From a virus: a stretch of DNA of 40,435 nucleotides. The stretch lies in the IMG/VR virus record IMGVR_UViG_3300007344_000067, positions 1-40,435 of that record; one strand, 5' to 3'. Position numbers and translations under genes: made by a program. This document shows positions 1 through 5,905 of the stretch, one piece after another. The notes beneath the pieces were generated by a model. It ran no database searches. It was not told where the DNA came from and was given only the letters and a program-made list of their open reading frames with translations. How positions within the stretch are numbered: the stretch's first letter is position 1; every line of letters starts with the position of its first letter.

Positions 1-4
1 AGTA

Positions 5-691
5 ATGAGATTTGAACATCGACCATTAAAGGATTTATCCGTATACGAGAATATTGGATGTGACTATTCTACTGGTTCGCGACATTATGTTGTAGAACAC
101 AACGGAGAGGTCAAACACTATCCGTCTGTTACAACGATTCTTTCTGCTAATCCACAAAAACAAAAATCTCTGGATGAATGGAAGAAGCGAGTCGGACCCG
201 CAGAAGCAAACAAAATTTCTAGGCACGCTACCAATAGAGGTGAATTAGTTCATCAGGTATGCGAAGACTACATCAACAATCACGATGATTATCTATCTGA
301 TCGTTTTGATGTAAACGCAATGTTTCTTGATCTGAAGCCCAAGCTCGATGCGAATATTGGATACGTTATCGCGCAGGAAGTTCCGCTTGTCTCGCATGTT
401 CTTCGTTTAGCTGGGCGCGTTGACCTGATTGCGGAGTGGGATGAGCAACTGGCTATCATTGATTTCAAGACTTCACGACGAGCTAAAAAAGAAGAGTGGA
501 TTGTAGACTATAAGAAACAGATTGCTGCGTATGCTGCTATGGTATACGAAATGACAAATATCGTCATCAAAAAAGGTGTCATAGCGATTGCCGTAGAGGA
601 TCATGTTCCTCAAATCTTCACTTTTAATCCGTGGGATCATCTACGAGAGCTTCATATTGACATAAAACGATATGAAAGTATGACTAAATAG
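5..691 (+). CDS. PD-(D/E)XK exonuclease of T4-like phages
   Basis: This 228-aa protein looks like a PD-(D/E)XK nuclease of the RecB/Cas4/YqaJ type. Visible motifs in order are PSVTTIL near residue 40, a helix with E80 and H83 (RGELVH), E125, then GRVDLI with D140, the core IDFKTS with D153 and K155, and a final QIAAYAAM with Q172 and Y176 that matches the QxxxY motif of the family. These are the expected metal-binding and catalytic positions. In marine T4-like phages such an enzyme is annotated as an exonuclease and probably acts in host DNA breakdown or recombination; its substrate cannot be read from sequence. The start is set at the first ATG because MRFEHRPLKDL resembles N-termini of the family, but the gene begins four bases into the window, so an upstream start cannot be excluded. 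Confidence 0.8.
   Translation: MRFEHRPLKDLSVYENIGCDYSTGSRHYVVEHNGEVKHYPSVTTILSANPQKQKSLDEWKKRVGPAEANKISRHATNRGELVHQVCEDYINNHDDYLSDRFDVNAMFLDLKPKLDANIGYVIAQEVPLVSHVLRLAGRVDLIAEWDEQLAIIDFKTSRRAKKEEWIVDYKKQIAAYAAMVYEMTNIVIKKGVIAIAVEDHVPQIFTFNPWDHLRELHIDIKRYESMTK
683..690 (+). promoter_or_regulatory. Possible late promoter box ACTAAATA
   Basis: ACTAAATA overlaps the stop codon of the exonuclease gene and lies 17 bases before the gp33 ATG. It differs at two positions from the T4 late box TATAAATA. The same CTAAATA core recurs at other gene ends in this window, but also inside genes, so this is only a candidate. Confidence 0.3.
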
Positions 692-706
692 GGTAAAGGG
701 ACTTTG

Positions 707-940
707 ATGTTGGATCTGAACGAAGAAGTAGTAAACCGTAATCATTTTTCAAAGATGGTGGAGGATTATATTAGGGAACGACCAATGCCGTATATGGATG
801 CCATTCTTGCTTGTGCAGAGAAGTGTGGTATCGAACCAGAAATGGTATCAAGGCTGGTTAGCCCAACCATAAAAGACAAGTTAGAAGCTGAAGCGACAGA
901 GATGCGATTGCTCAAAGTAGGATCGCACTTGCCTCTTTAG
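707..940 (+). CDS. 33: Late promoter transcription coactivator, gp33-like
   Basis: This 77-aa protein resembles the short gp33 proteins of T4-like cyanophages. The pattern is a charged N-terminus, then PYMDAILACAEKCGIEPE, then a core with SPTIKDKLEAEA, and a short hydrophobic tail. In T4, gp33 bridges the sliding clamp gp45 to RNA polymerase carrying gp55 and is needed for activated late transcription. The ATG at 707 is chosen over an in-frame TTG one codon earlier because AAAGGG lies six bases upstream of the ATG. The recognition rests on memory of the family pattern, not on an alignment. No gp55 sigma factor is in the window. Confidence 0.65.
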   Translation: MLDLNEEVVNRNHFSKMVEDYIRERPMPYMDAILACAEKCGIEPEMVSRLVSPTIKDKLEAEATEMRLLKVGSHLPL

Positions 941-961
941 TTACCATTTTCACGAAAGCTG

Positions 962-989
962 TTGACTTTTGTGAAATAGAGTGTATAAT
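962..989 (+). promoter_or_regulatory. Sigma70-type promoter for hsp20
   Basis: TTGACT at 962-967 and a perfect TATAAT at 984-989 are separated by 16 bases. Transcription would start near 996, giving a leader of roughly 68 bases before the hsp20 ATG. This is the clearest host-type promoter in the window and fits early or middle expression by unmodified host polymerase. Confidence 0.8.
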
Positions 990-997
990 ATACACTC
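979..997. promoter_or_regulatory. Dyad overlapping the -10 box (possible operator)
   Basis: GAGTGTAT at 979-986 and ATACACTC at 990-997 form perfect 8-base inverted arms around AAT. The dyad covers the -10 box and the predicted start point of the hsp20 promoter, where a bound dimeric repressor would block polymerase. No candidate regulator gene is in the window. Confidence 0.45.
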
Positions 998-1063
998 GAA
1001 TGGAGACGCTGAAAGTTCAGGTCTTCAAACAACCACAACTCGCTTAATTAAGGAGATGTAAAA

Positions 1064-1543
1064 ATGGTAAAGTCATTTCTACCCACCCAATTCCCCGATC
1101 TTGTCGGATTTGATAGGATCTTTGATCTGATGGAACGGCAGGTAAATCGAGATAGAGCGCCCCTCTTTCCTCCGTATGATGTCGTACAAGAAAGGAATCA
1201 GAATAACTACAGGATTGATTTGGCTGTAGCTGGATTTCTTCAGAAGGACATCAACATCACTTTCCATGAAGGTGTTCTCACTATTCAAGGAAAGCGCGAC
1301 AACTCTCTCCAGTCAACTCTGGATCAGAAGAAGCAAGAAAAACGGCTTCATCAAGGGATCAGAGCGCGTGATTTTGAACAAAAATTTACACTAGCTGATA
1401 GTATAAAAGTGAAAGGCGCAGAGCTGACCGACGGCATTCTTTCCGTTTATCTGGAGAATGTTGTTCCTGAAGAGGATCAGCCTCAACAGATTCCGATTGG
1501 ATCTGGAGTGACCCAAGGGTCAGAACAACTGCTAACCGAGTAG
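1064..1543 (+). CDS. hsp20: Small heat shock protein, Hsp20/alpha-crystallin family
   Basis: This 159-aa protein has the layout of IbpA-type small heat shock proteins: an N-terminal segment with FDRIFDLMER, then an alpha-crystallin domain at about residues 40-135 starting YPPYDVVQ-like and running through NYRIDLAVAGF, INITFHEGVLTIQGKRD and the late strand ADSIKVKGAELTDGILSVYL, followed by a short tail. A-x-L-x-x-G-x-L is visible as AELTDGIL. Such proteins hold unfolding proteins in an ATP-independent way, and hsp20 genes are common in T4-like cyanophages. AGGAG at 1051-1055 precedes the ATG. The gene has its own promoter and a terminator directly after it, so it appears to be a monocistronic unit between replication genes. 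Confidence 0.92.
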   Translation: MVKSFLPTQFPDLVGFDRIFDLMERQVNRDRAPLFPPYDVVQERNQNNYRIDLAVAGFLQKDINITFHEGVLTIQGKRDNSLQSTLDQKKQEKRLHQGIRARDFEQKFTLADSIKVKGAELTDGILSVYLENVVPEEDQPQQIPIGSGVTQGSEQLLTE

Positions 1544-1561
1544 CATATTAGGATAAGGATG

Positions 1562-1603
1562 CCCCCGTTCAAGCGGACCAAAGGTAGCTTGGGCGGGGGT
1601 TTT
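1562..1603 (+). terminator. Rho-independent terminator after hsp20
   Basis: Arms 1562-1574 and 1587-1599 pair over 13 positions with two G-U wobbles, the loop is 12 bases, and a T run follows at 1600-1603. It ends only 11 bases before the gp59 start codon, so read-through is probably needed for, or regulates, gp59. Confidence 0.8.
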
Positions 1604-1614
1604 CCAACTATACG

Positions 1615-2229
1615 ATGAACGCACTTGAAACGTATCAAATGTTTCGCGCCCTTCAACTACACTTCAAGGGCACAAACTACGACTACATCAAATATCAAGG
1701 CAAAGTAAAAGTCGATCCTGACAAGTTCAGCACGCGACGAGATCGCTTTGTATACGAGAAGATTCTGCGAAAGCATCAAGGCAAGCGCGATGATATTGAG
1801 CAGTTTTTCGTTGCGAACCTACAAGAAAACCCGAGCGTATGGGTCGGAACGCTGACCAATCCAGAAGCAATGAAGCTATACAAGGAATGGCGATCCTATC
1901 AGGAGAGCATATCCTATCATTTCAAAACAGAGATGGAAGAAATAGCCTCCTCTATGCCAGAGAGCATGACACCGAATGGAATGCTCATGGTGACGGACGG
2001 AGAACATCCGTTCCTGCTCGACAAATTCTACGAGGGTATTGTGAGCCCTTGTGCCATGATTCAAATGAACATGGCAATGAAGTTCTTTCCCTATTGGGAC
2101 AAGAATATTGATGATGATTTGCTTTGGCCTGACACTCGTGACAAGCTAAACAGACTTACCCCTTTCGTTAATGCCAATTTGGAAAAGACGAAAATGGTAT
2201 TAGCAGATGTGTTTTCATCAGCTAAATAG
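1615..2229 (+). CDS. 59: Loader of replicative helicase, gp59-like
   Basis: This 204-aa protein matches T4-like gp59 in length (T4 gp59 is 217 aa) and in its N-terminal pattern: ETYQMFRALQLHFKGTNYDYIKYQGK, followed by basic FSTRRDRFVYEKILRKH. In T4, gp59 binds forked DNA, gp32 and helicase gp41 and loads the helicase at forks. Its place directly before gp32 suits this. The start codon has no normal Shine-Dalgarno sequence; the only G-rich stretch upstream is the 3' arm of the terminator hairpin, 16 bases away. Together these suggest weak or conditional translation. Confidence 0.82.
   Translation: MNALETYQMFRALQLHFKGTNYDYIKYQGKVKVDPDKFSTRRDRFVYEKILRKHQGKRDDIEQFFVANLQENPSVWVGTLTNPEAMKLYKEWRSYQESISYHFKTEMEEIASSMPESMTPNGMLMVTDGEHPFLLDKFYEGIVSPCAMIQMNMAMKFFPYWDKNIDDDLLWPDTRDKLNRLTPFVNANLEKTKMVLADVFSSAK
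2221..2228 (+). promoter_or_regulatory. Possible late promoter box GCTAAATA before gp32
   Basis: GCTAAATA overlaps the stop codon of gp59 and lies 56 bases before the gp32 ATG. It has the same core as the boxes at 683 and 3217. It differs at two positions from the T4 consensus, so it is a candidate only. Confidence 0.3.
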
Positions 2230-2233
2230 TAGC

Positions 2234-2265
2234 GTGGACATTCCACAATACACCGTAATACACCG
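2234..2265 (+). promoter_or_regulatory. gp32 leader hairpin and tandem repeat (possible translational operator)
   Basis: GTGGA at 2234-2238 and TCCAC at 2242-2246 form a perfect 5-bp hairpin with a 3-base loop. It is followed by two copies of AATACACCG, at 2247-2255 and 2257-2265, and then an unstructured A-rich stretch up to GGAG at 2273-2276. T4 gp32 represses its own translation by binding a 5' structure and an unstructured leader. The layout here is compatible with that, but the similarity is structural, not sequence based. Confidence 0.35.
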
Positions 2266-2284
2266 AAATATGGAGAATACAAAA

Positions 2285-3151
2285 ATGAGTTTTGCAGACC
2301 TCAAAAAGAAGAGCAACATCGCCCGACTGTCGGAAGCGATGGATTCCCTCGATAAGAAGAAGTCCTTCAAGGGCGATGATGATCGCTATTGGAAGCTCAC
2401 CGTTGACAAGGCAGGAACAGGGCACGCTGTTATTCGTTTCCTTCCGGCCCCCGACGGCGAGGATCTTCCGTTCGTTCGCATTTGGGATCATGGATTCCAA
2501 GGACCGGGTGGATGGTACATCGAGAAGTCGCTCACGACGCTGGATCAGAAAGATCCCGTCTCGGAGTATAATAGCAAGCTGTGGAATAGCGGAGAGCAGG
2601 ATGAAGCTCGAAAGCAGAAGCGGCGACTGAGCTACTACTCCAACATCCTCGTTGTGGATGATCCGGCTAACCCGGAGAACAACGGCAAGGTCTTCTTGTT
2701 CAAGTATGGCAAGAAGATTTTCGACAAGATCCAGTCAGCCATCAGCCCTGAGTTTTCGACGGATGAAGCATTCGATCCGTTCAACCTCTGGACTGGCGCA
2801 AACTTCAAGCTGCGCGCGAAGAATGTGGCTGGATACCGTAACTATGATTCCTCGGAGTTTGCTGCTCCGGGTGAGATTGGTGCGGACGACGCCGAGCGCG
2901 AGGAGCTTTGGAATCGAGAGTATTCCCTTCAGTCTCTCGTCGCACCGAGTGAGTTCAAGTCGTATGCAGAACTCGAAGCCCGCCTGAATCAGGTACTTGG
3001 GCTTGATGGTCCCGCAGCCGCTCCCACGGCTGCACCTGCGGCACCCAAGGCTGCCGCAGCCCCGTCACTACCGACAGCAGAGGAATCTCTGTCCGATAGT
3101 GATGATGGAGATGATGGATTGGACTTCTTCAACGATCTGCTTCAGGATTAG
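2285..3151 (+). CDS. 32: Single-stranded DNA-binding protein, gp32-like
   Basis: This 288-aa protein is a gp32 homologue. It has a basic N-terminus (MSFADLKKKS, the region used for cooperative self-contact in T4), an OB-type core with VIRFLPAP, GPGGWYIEKSLTT, DPVSEYNSKLWNSG, ARKQKRRLSYYSNI and NGKVFLFKYGKKIFDKI, a Pro/Ala-rich linker at about residues 243-262, and a very acidic tail ending DDGLDFFNDLLQD. The tail in T4 recruits replication partners. The protein has no cysteine, so it cannot bind zinc as T4 gp32 does. The ATG at 2285 is chosen because GGAG lies 8 bases upstream and the next 26 upstream codons do not resemble the family. A strong terminator follows. Confidence 0.92.
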   Translation: MSFADLKKKSNIARLSEAMDSLDKKKSFKGDDDRYWKLTVDKAGTGHAVIRFLPAPDGEDLPFVRIWDHGFQGPGGWYIEKSLTTLDQKDPVSEYNSKLWNSGEQDEARKQKRRLSYYSNILVVDDPANPENNGKVFLFKYGKKIFDKIQSAISPEFSTDEAFDPFNLWTGANFKLRAKNVAGYRNYDSSEFAAPGEIGADDAEREELWNREYSLQSLVAPSEFKSYAELEARLNQVLGLDGPAAAPTAAPAAPKAAAAPSLPTAEESLSDSDDGDDGLDFFNDLLQD

Positions 3152-3177
3152 TTGATAACCACATCTCCCCCTTAGAG

Positions 3178-3214
3178 CCCCCTTCCGCTTCGGTGGAAGG
3201 GGGTTTCTTTTTTT
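3178..3214 (+). terminator. Rho-independent terminator with UUCG loop after gp32
   Basis: CCCCCTTCC at 3178-3186 pairs with GGAAGGGGG at 3195-3203. A further G-U pair and C-G pair close a TTCG tetraloop at 3189-3192. An 11-base T-rich run interrupted by one C follows at 3204-3214. This is a textbook intrinsic terminator separating the replication block from the structural genes. Confidence 0.92.
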
Positions 3215-3216
3215 GT

Positions 3217-3224
3217 GCTAAATA
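3217..3224 (+). promoter_or_regulatory. Possible late promoter box GCTAAATA before gp4
   Basis: GCTAAATA lies just after the gp32 terminator and 5 bases before the gp4 start codon. If it is used with T4 geometry (last A of the box at -6), transcription would begin at 3230, the A of the gp4 ATG, giving a leaderless message. A promoter is expected here because the terminator is strong. Confidence 0.45.
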
Positions 3225-3229
3225 GTTCT

Positions 3230-3673
3230 ATGGCATACAAAGGACGATGGGCACCGAAGAATCCAGAGAAATACGAAGGCGATCCGAATAAGATTATCTT
3301 TCGCTCGCTGTGGGAGAGAGCTGCGTTCAAATGGTGTGACGACAATTCCAAAATCAAATTTTGGAATAGCGAAGAGACGGTAATACCCTATCGCAATGCG
3401 GTGGATGGTAAGATCAGACGTTATTATATGGACCTGAAGATCACATGGACAGACGGGACCACTACACTCGTAGAGATCAAGCCGGAGAAACAGACAAAGC
3501 CTCCAAAGAAACCTCAAAGACAGAGCAGACGATATTTGAAAGAAGTTAGATCATATGCCATGAATATGTCCAAGTGGGAAGCTGCGAAACAATATGCAGA
3601 AAGTCGCGGGTGGAAGTTTGAGGTCTGGACAGAAAAACACCTTCAATCCCTCGGAATGAAGATATACAGGTAG
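3230..3673 (+). CDS. 4: Head completion protein gp4-like, nuclease fold
   Basis: This 147-aa protein matches T4 gp4 (also called gp50/65) in length (150 aa) and pattern: MAYKGRWAPKNPEKYEGDP, FRSLWERAAFKWCDDN, IPYRNAVDGKIRRYYMDLKI and VEIKPEKQTKPP. The residues E (SLWE), D (YYMD) and E-x-K (VEIK) form a PD-(D/E)XK-like active site. In T4 it is required to complete DNA-filled heads before tail joining. The ATG at 3230 starts the conserved MAYKGRW; an in-frame GTG at 3215 is possible but lacks a ribosome binding site. The ATG itself has no Shine-Dalgarno either, consistent with the leaderless model. Confidence 0.82.
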   Translation: MAYKGRWAPKNPEKYEGDPNKIIFRSLWERAAFKWCDDNSKIKFWNSEETVIPYRNAVDGKIRRYYMDLKITWTDGTTTLVEIKPEKQTKPPKKPQRQSRRYLKEVRSYAMNMSKWEAAKQYAESRGWKFEVWTEKHLQSLGMKIYR

Positions 3674-3677
3674 AGTA

Positions 3678-4304
3678 ATGGCAGGAATCGACTTCTCTCA
3701 AATTCTAAAAGTAGCGATCAAAGACAATGTGTTTGAGAAGACTCGGGCTGCTGCGAATCGTTGGTTTTTTACTAAAACTCAAAGATTTAGACGCAGTATT
3801 CGCGTACCTGATCAGGGGCTCGAATCAAATCAAGATGCAAAAGCTCCGGCTCGTGTTCGATATACGATGGTGGGCAATATGTATTATTTCAGCTATGAGC
3901 CCAAGACGGCCAAATATCTCCCATACTATGACAGATTTCCTTTGGTGATGCCTTTAGAATTGTATAATGATGGCATTTTAGGTATCAATTTTCACTATTT
4001 GCACCCCATACATCGCGGAATACTCATGGATCGCATCTTAGATCACTTTGAGAACGAAGACGACGATCGAAGGGTACTAAATCGTTTTAGATTTTCATAT
4101 GAAACCCTAGAATCTTTGGATTCTCGGTATAAATACTACAGACCAGCCGTCAAACGCTATTTGTTTAGTAGGATGAAATCGAGAATGTTAATGCTAGATG
4201 AAGAAGAATGGAAACTTGCATTGTTTCTTCCTGTTCAGCGTTTCGTTGGTGCAAAGCCCGCAGAGGTTTGGGCTGAGAGTAGAAAACAGTATACTAAGGG
4301 GTAA
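3678..4304 (+). CDS. Possible DNA end protector, gp2-like
   Basis: This 208-aa protein has a recognisable block GNMYYFSYEPKTAKYLPYYDRFPLVMPL followed by GILGINFHYLHPIHRGILMDRI, found in structural-module proteins of many T4-like phages. I associate this pattern, tentatively, with DNA end protector gp2, which in T4 coats the ends of packaged DNA and shields injected DNA from RecBCD. Location next to gp4 supports this because genes 2 and 4 are adjacent in T4. The C-terminal third is rich in Arg and Lys (YKYYRPAVKRYLFSRMKSR), which would suit nucleic acid contact. If the gp2 assignment is wrong it remains a conserved tail or head protein of unknown role. It follows gp4 by four bases and is probably co-translated. 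Confidence 0.4.
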   Translation: MAGIDFSQILKVAIKDNVFEKTRAAANRWFFTKTQRFRRSIRVPDQGLESNQDAKAPARVRYTMVGNMYYFSYEPKTAKYLPYYDRFPLVMPLELYNDGILGINFHYLHPIHRGILMDRILDHFENEDDDRRVLNRFRFSYETLESLDSRYKYYRPAVKRYLFSRMKSRMLMLDEEEWKLALFLPVQRFVGAKPAEVWAESRKQYTKG

Positions 4305-4307
4305 TTT

Positions 4308-4997
4308 ATGCCATTTAGCATAGATGAATTTAAGGCAACAGTAAACAAACGTCGCGGTTTTGCGAGAGCTTCAAATTTTCGTATGTTGGTGACCGGAGGA
4401 ATCCTTACACACTCTAGCGCCAGAGCTTTAGGGTTTCTTTTAAATTCTGCTCAAATTCCAGGCAGACAATTACAGACGATTGATGTTGTGACGCATGGAG
4501 TAGTAAGAAAACAACCTTATGGTATGAATGCGTATGATGATTTGACTGTTAATGTGTATTGCACGAATAAAAATTTATTCCCACGAGACCTTTTTCAAGA
4601 ATGGCAAGATTTAATTGTAAACTCAAATAATTTTAACGCATATTATTTTGATCAATATGTGTCTAGCATTGAAATTGAATCATATGATGATCGAGGTGAA
4701 GTGCAGATGACTTGTAAATTTGAAGAGGCTTATCCATTATTTGTTGGACCTCTTCAGGTAGATTGGAGTGCTGGATCTTCAATATTAAATTTACAGGTTA
4801 GCTTTGCCTATAAAAAGTGGAGATTTTTGCCAGCAGGAGGATTGCCTTTTGGTGGAAATCTTGAGATTAATTCACTGTATCCAGCTTTTGATCTTGGTGG
4901 ATTTATAGATAATAACTCTGTGGCCATTGTTGATCGAACAAGTGGGCAAATAATGGATAGAGTTAGAACAGCAGGACGTTTCCTCAGTAACATTTGA
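4308..4997 (+). CDS. 54: Baseplate tail tube initiator, gp54/gp19-like tube fold
   Basis: This 229-aa protein has the pattern of the T4 gp19 tail-tube fold: SNFRMLVTGG, an insertion with IPGRQLQTIDVVTHGVVRKQPYG, then DDLTVNVYCTNKNLFPRDLFQEWQDLI and a C-terminal strand EVQMTCKFEEAYPLFVGPLQVDWS. It is longer than gp19 (163 aa) and sits among hub and tube-base genes rather than next to a sheath gene. It is therefore more likely gp54, which starts tube polymerisation on the hub, than the tube subunit itself. AAGGGG upstream gives a good ribosome binding site. The last 50 residues (GGNLEINSLYPAFDLGGF) have no T4 counterpart that I recognise. Confidence 0.7.
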   Translation: MPFSIDEFKATVNKRRGFARASNFRMLVTGGILTHSSARALGFLLNSAQIPGRQLQTIDVVTHGVVRKQPYGMNAYDDLTVNVYCTNKNLFPRDLFQEWQDLIVNSNNFNAYYFDQYVSSIEIESYDDRGEVQMTCKFEEAYPLFVGPLQVDWSAGSSILNLQVSFAYKKWRFLPAGGLPFGGNLEINSLYPAFDLGGFIDNNSVAIVDRTSGQIMDRVRTAGRFLSNI

Positions 4998-5010
4998 AAT
5001 GGAGTAAATT

Positions 5011-5715
5011 ATGGGATTACCTACTATCAATCATCCAATTTTTAAAACAAAAATTCCTTCGACGGGAGAAGAAATAAGGTTCAGATCATTCTTGGTAAAA
5101 GAAGAAAAGATTTTAGTGACTGCGATACAATCTGATGATCCACAGCTCATGGTAGATTCTCTTATTCAGATTATCAATAACTGTCTTGTGACTGAAGGTA
5201 TAAATGTCTCAAAATTGGCTAGTTTTGATATTGAGTGGATATTTTTGAATCTTAGATTGAAGAGTGTTTCTGATGTCGTAGGGTTGACTAGAATATGCTC
5301 ATCATGTGAAAATCAATTTCCATTTGAGTTTAATCTGGCTGATGTAGAAATCCCAAAAGTGAAAAATGTAGAAAATAAAATTCAATTAACAGATGAGATT
5401 GGAGTTACTTTGAAGTATCCATCACTTAATACTATGATATTTGGGGCTACCGATCGAAACATAGACTCTACTTTTTCTATGATTGGTTCGTGTATTGATC
5501 AAATTTATGATAGTGATAAAATATATGATAGTAAGGAATATTCATCTCAAGAAATTGTAGACTGGATTTTAGAACTGCCTGGCGATAGTTTTTTAAAAGT
5601 TGAAAAATTCTTTGATTCTATTCCGAGTTTGTCACATGAGTTTGATGTAAAATGCACACATTGTTCGGATACAAATCACATCGCGCTTTCGGGGTTGAAC
5701 GATTTTTTAGACTAA
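5011..5715 (+). CDS. 26: Baseplate hub/tail assembly protein, gp26-like
   Basis: This 234-aa protein fits the T4 gp26 baseplate family (208 aa in T4): IRFRSFLVKEEKILVTAIQSDDPQLMVDSLIQIINNC, then LASFDIEWIFLNLRLKSVSD. Two CxxC pairs, C96/C99 (CSSC) and C215/C218 (CTHC), could together form a zinc ribbon. In T4 gp26 acts in hub assembly. GGAG precedes the ATG. The last codons GAT TTT TTA contain a -1 slippery heptamer, described separately. Slipping there would replace the last residue with the downstream small ORF and give a product of about 293 aa. Its position just before the tape measure is that of the gpG-type chaperone in lambda. Confidence 0.82.
   Translation: MGLPTINHPIFKTKIPSTGEEIRFRSFLVKEEKILVTAIQSDDPQLMVDSLIQIINNCLVTEGINVSKLASFDIEWIFLNLRLKSVSDVVGLTRICSSCENQFPFEFNLADVEIPKVKNVENKIQLTDEIGVTLKYPSLNTMIFGATDRNIDSTFSMIGSCIDQIYDSDKIYDSKEYSSQEIVDWILELPGDSFLKVEKFFDSIPSLSHEFDVKCTHCSDTNHIALSGLNDFLD
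5703..5709 (+). other. Candidate -1 programmed frameshift site (T TTT TTA)
   Basis: In the gp26 frame the sequence reads T TTT TTA, a canonical X XXY YYZ heptamer, two codons before the gp26 stop at 5713-5715. A -1 slip continues in AGA CTA ACC ATG and joins the small downstream ORF. The -1 frame is open only from about 5652 onward, so the heptamer lies in the 63-base window where a slip can make a fusion. GGGG at 5691-5694 upstream could act as a weak Shine-Dalgarno-like stimulator. I see no strong downstream hairpin. Confidence 0.55.
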
Positions 5716-5717
5716 CC

Positions 5718-5891
5718 ATGGCATATCAAAATATAGTAAATTACTATAGAACAAATTTTGCCATGATGCACCATCACAAGTATAGTCTGACTGAAATTGA
5801 AAATATGGCAGTATATGAAAGAGACATATATGTTTCTCTTCTTATACAATACCTAGAAAAAGTAGAAAACGAAAGAGCAAAAAACGGATAA
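5718..5891 (+). CDS. Small hub assembly ORF after gp26; likely -1 frameshift extension
   Basis: This 57-aa ORF starts MAYQNIVNYYRTNF and has a His cluster (MMHHHKYS), then two probable helices ending in EKVENERAKNG. In cyanophage genomes a short ORF in this position is labelled gp51, but it is far shorter than T4 gp51 (249 aa), so I leave the symbol empty. It begins two bases after the gp26 stop, in the -1 frame relative to gp26, and has no Shine-Dalgarno at a usable distance. It may be translated by termination-reinitiation, by -1 slippage from gp26, or both. The role inferred from position is chaperoning the tape measure protein before tube assembly. Confidence 0.65.
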   Translation: MAYQNIVNYYRTNFAMMHHHKYSLTEIENMAVYERDIYVSLLIQYLEKVENERAKNG

Positions 5892-5905
5892 AGATGGGAT
5901 TTTAA

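Noticed and set aside
941-1063. tRNA or small RNA gene in the intergenic space before hsp20
   Set aside because: No cloverleaf or TTC-arm pattern is seen; the space is explained by the promoter and leader. Other intergenic spaces are too short.
2207-2284. Upstream extension of gp32 by 26 codons
   Set aside because: The extension overlaps the gp59 end and the leader hairpin, and the GGAG-preceded ATG at 2285 gives the normal gp32 N-terminus.
3215-3229. GTG start for gp4
   Set aside because: It adds MLNSS before the conserved MAYKGRW, has no ribosome binding site, and lies within the candidate promoter.
5589-5595. In-frame T TTT TTA heptamer inside gp26
   Set aside because: A -1 slip ends at a stop just before 5652 and cannot reach the downstream ORF. 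It lowers the statistical weight of the site at 5703 and is noted for fairness.
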